Made by a program: the position numbers and the translations under genes
The notes under the pieces: generated by a model
Databases searched by the model: none
What the model was told of the DNA's origin: nothing
Seen by the model: only the letters and a program-made list of their open reading frames with translations
In this document: positions 6,212-7,625 of the stretch, piece after piece
How the letters are laid out: the number at the start of each line of letters is the position of its first letter
How positions within the stretch are numbered: the first letter of the stretch is position 1
Assembly: GCA_016550485.1 (NCBI GenBank)
Contig: JABXGV010000001.1
Span: forward strand, 1-7,625
DNA: 7,625 bases
Origin: an archaeon
Lineage (GTDB): Archaea > Asgardarchaeota > Hermodarchaeia > Hermodarchaeales > Hermodarchaeaceae
Direction of reading: 5' to 3'

Positions 6212-6733
6212 ATGATGGATGCAATCGAAGCTTTACTGACTAGGAAGAGTGTCCGCTCCTTCACCGACAAACCCTTGACAGAAGAGCAAATCGAACAACT
6301 CCTAAAGGTAATGGTTGCAGCACCAAGCGGAGGCAATCGGCAGCCTTGGCGGATCATCGTCGTGCAAAACCAACAGGTGAAAGATGAACTGGCAAAGGCT
6401 GCCCTAGATCAGCATTTCATAGCAACGGCACCCGTTATCTTTGCGGTCTGTCGCGCACCTGAAGAATCCGCAGCACGATATCGGGATCTAGGGCGCAACC
6501 TCTACTCCTTTCAAGACACAGCAGCCATGACAGAAAACCTCCTTGTTGCCGCTCATGCTATGGGTCTTGGAGGCTGCTGGGTTGGAGCTTTCAAGGACAA
6601 AGAGGTATCACAAATTCTTGAATGCCCTCCCGATGTGTACCCTGTTGCTTTAATCCCTATCGGGTTCCCAGCAAAGGTTAAGGGTAAACCTCAGCGACGT
6701 CCCATGAAGGAAGTCGTCCGGTTTATCCGCTGA
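6212..6733 (+). CDS. Nitroreductase-family FMN oxidoreductase
   Basis: Members of this family bind FMN as dimers and reduce nitro compounds, quinones, flavins or other acceptors with NAD(P)H in the cytoplasm; the natural substrate is rarely known. The 173-residue length is typical of the short subgroup. Visible motifs are RKSVRSF at 11-17 (FMN phosphate and ribityl contacts), AAPSGGNRQPWRIIVV at 36-51, QDTAAMTENLLVAAHAMGLGG at about 101-121 (dimer helix), CWVGAFKDKEV, and IPIGFPAK at 148-155. No iron-sulfur cysteine motif is fused to it, unlike ferredoxin-nitroreductase fusions. The gene lies 41 bases after the EF-Tu-like gene and ends 18 bases from the convergent DUF998 gene, so it closes the plus-strand run. 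Substrate cannot be predicted. Confidence 0.93.
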   Translation: MMDAIEALLTRKSVRSFTDKPLTEEQIEQLLKVMVAAPSGGNRQPWRIIVVQNQQVKDELAKAALDQHFIATAPVIFAVCRAPEESAARYRDLGRNLYSFQDTAAMTENLLVAAHAMGLGGCWVGAFKDKEVSQILECPPDVYPVALIPIGFPAKVKGKPQRRPMKEVVRFIR

Positions 6734-6751
6734 GATAGAAAGAAGCCCAGC

Positions 6752-7411
6752 TCAGTCGCCGCGCATATAGAGTCGGAGGCAGAGGGGGATAACCCACACT
6801 ATCACTGCGGCTACGGAGACGATTTCAGGGATAGCTACTCCTGTAAAGGGAACAAGGTCAAAGAAATATGCTCCCCAGAAAATTGCTCCAGCTAACGCGA
6901 GGAAGAACGCAAATATGCCGAACCAGCGAGTCTCAGGAGCAAGGGCCATAGTGATACCGTAAATCACACCAAAGAGCAGAACTGTCACAAAGAAACCGAC
7001 TGAAACTAGACCGTGGAGTCTCCCGAATGCCTCGTTGAACACTCCAATACTGATGAGGAAGAACTGGCTTACCAGAAGGAGCACACCACCTATGCTTCCT
7101 AATGTGGACTTGTGGTCTCGCTGTAATATGAGCCGGAGAGCTAGCGGGAGGGTTATGATGCCACACGCAATCAGACCACCGTTAAAGACAGGTGCAGCAA
7201 GATTCACGCCAGGAGTACCGCCAGAGCCTCCCCCTCCTAGCATATAGGGATGACCTAGATCGCTTAGTGCATTGTCGAACCAAGTAAACCAACTTGCGGA
7301 CATCCCGATTGCCACGAGGATGGCGGTCAAGGCTACTAGGGGGCCAAGAATGCCACACACGGCCGCAAACCGGGCGGAGGTAAGCTTGGCCAAAATCGAA
7401 TCATCTTTCAT
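6752..7411 (-). CDS. DUF998-family six-helix membrane protein
   Basis: This 219-residue protein matches DUF998, membrane proteins of unknown function common in archaea. It has six hydrophobic helices at roughly residues 14-36, 70-93, 103-125, 134-156, 162-180 and 190-214. Between helices 1 and 2 lies the family signature WFTWFDNALSDLG (41-53), followed by a flexible glycine-rich loop GGGGSGG (59-65). Helix 3 ends in NEAFGRLHGLVS, also typical of the family. The short N-terminus MKDDSILAKL and the ending RLYMRGD carry charges. The ATG at 7411 has GGTTGAG eight to ten bases upstream. It is convergent with the nitroreductase gene and lies 79 bases after the end of a second DUF998-like gene on the same strand. 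No enzymatic motif is seen, so the role (often guessed as lipid- or membrane-related) is unknown. Confidence 0.88.
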   Translation of the reverse strand: MKDDSILAKLTSARFAAVCGILGPLVALTAILVAIGMSASWFTWFDNALSDLGHPYMLGGGGSGGTPGVNLAAPVFNGGLIACGIITLPLALRLILQRDHKSTLGSIGGVLLLVSQFFLISIGVFNEAFGRLHGLVSVGFFVTVLLFGVIYGITMALAPETRWFGIFAFFLALAGAIFWGAYFFDLVPFTGVAIPEIVSVAAVIVWVIPLCLRLYMRGD

Positions 7412-7461
7412 CGTATCTCAACCATTAGAGGGTTGTTATGCTCCAGTCTTGTTACCGATGA

Positions 7462-7468
7462 AGATAAA
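7462..7468 (-). promoter_or_regulatory. Candidate TATA box for the DUF998 gene
   Basis: On the minus strand TTTATCT sits about 50 bases before the start at 7411, within the 79-base gap. Archaeal transcription would begin about 25 bases downstream, leaving a leader of about 25 bases carrying the GGTTGAG site. The flanking GTAAGCC upstream is a poor to fair BRE match. This would let the gene be transcribed apart from its upstream paralogue. Confidence 0.35.
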
Positions 7469-7490
7469 GGCTTACGCTTTGAGCCACTTT

Positions 7491-7625
7491 TCACCAAGCG
7501 GGTCCTAACGAGCCCATCTTGCCAGCATAATGGTAGAGCCGGAAGCAGATTGGAAGGAGCCATAGAAACCCAGCAACCGCGATGATCATTTCGGGGATTG
7601 CCGCGCCGGGAATCAATCGGAAGCC
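7491..7625 (-). CDS. C-terminal end of a second DUF998-like membrane protein (cut by window edge)
   Basis: Reading the minus strand from the right edge gives 44 codons and a TGA stop at 7491-7493. The peptide begins GFRLIPGAAIPEMIIAVAGF and continues LWLLPICFRLYHYAGKMGSL. It aligns with the last membrane helix of the neighbouring DUF998 protein: GAAIPEM against GVAIPEI, and LWLLPICFRLY against VWVIPLCLRLY, about half identical by hand count over 28 positions. The tail is some ten residues longer than in the neighbour. It is therefore most likely a tandem paralogue on the same strand. The frame is open at the edge, so the rest cannot be judged, and a truncated remnant is not excluded. Confidence 0.8.
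   Translation of the reverse strand, partial: GFRLIPGAAIPEMIIAVAGFLWLLPICFRLYHYAGKMGSLGPAW

Noticed and set aside
6734..6751. Terminator hairpin in the convergent gap
   Set aside because: The 18-base gap shows no clear inverted repeat or T-run on either strand.
7272..7508. Plus-strand open frame of 78 codons at the right end
   Set aside because: It is antisense to the start of the DUF998 gene and to the end of its paralogue, with no domain or ribosome site.

Overview
The window most probably comes from an archaeon. The gene types point that way: an E1-like ThiF/MoeB enzyme of archaeal style, a short EF-Tu-domain-2-like protein, a SufT/MIP18 (DUF59) protein, a secreted M14 peptidase with a C-terminal membrane anchor, and DUF998 membrane proteins. 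TTG and GTG start candidates with purine-rich Shine-Dalgarno (SD) sites are also common here. GC content looks intermediate and no rRNA or tRNA is present, so I cannot name a lineage with certainty. An Asgard archaeon such as Thorarchaeota is a guess, not a result.

Layout. Positions 1-2377 hold a minus-strand pair: a 518-residue coiled-coil protein with a C-terminal winged-helix-like domain, then 31 bases downstream a ThiF/MoeB-type adenylyltransferase that runs off the left edge. A roughly 140-base divergent intergenic region (2378-2514) separates them from a plus-strand run. That run contains a DUF59 Fe-S assembly-type protein (2515-2874), an M14 carboxypeptidase-like exoenzyme (2936-4348), an FGGY-family sugar/polyol kinase (4402-5880), a small EF-Tu-like beta-barrel protein (about 5898-6170) and a nitroreductase-family flavoprotein (6212-6733). 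All are separated by short gaps of about 15 to 60 bases. Convergent to these, on the minus strand, is a six-helix DUF998 membrane protein (6752-7411). It is preceded by the C-terminal end of a second DUF998-like protein (7491-7625), a tandem paralogue cut by the right edge.

How the genes fit together. The minus-strand pair may be one transcript, but the link between coiled-coil protein and E1-like enzyme is not explained by known biology. The plus-strand genes are close enough to be co-transcribed, yet their functions (Fe-S assembly, extracellular peptide trimming, carbohydrate phosphorylation, flavin redox) do not form one obvious pathway. I see no CRISPR array, insertion sequence, integrase, toxin-antitoxin pair or defence cassette. 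The window reads as ordinary archaeal chromosome.

Points worth a second look are the missing good start and possible one-base frameshift in the small EF-Tu-like gene, the Ca-binding-like insert in the peptidase, the uncommon substrate loop of the kinase, the tandem DUF998 genes, and the coiled-coil/ThiF pair.
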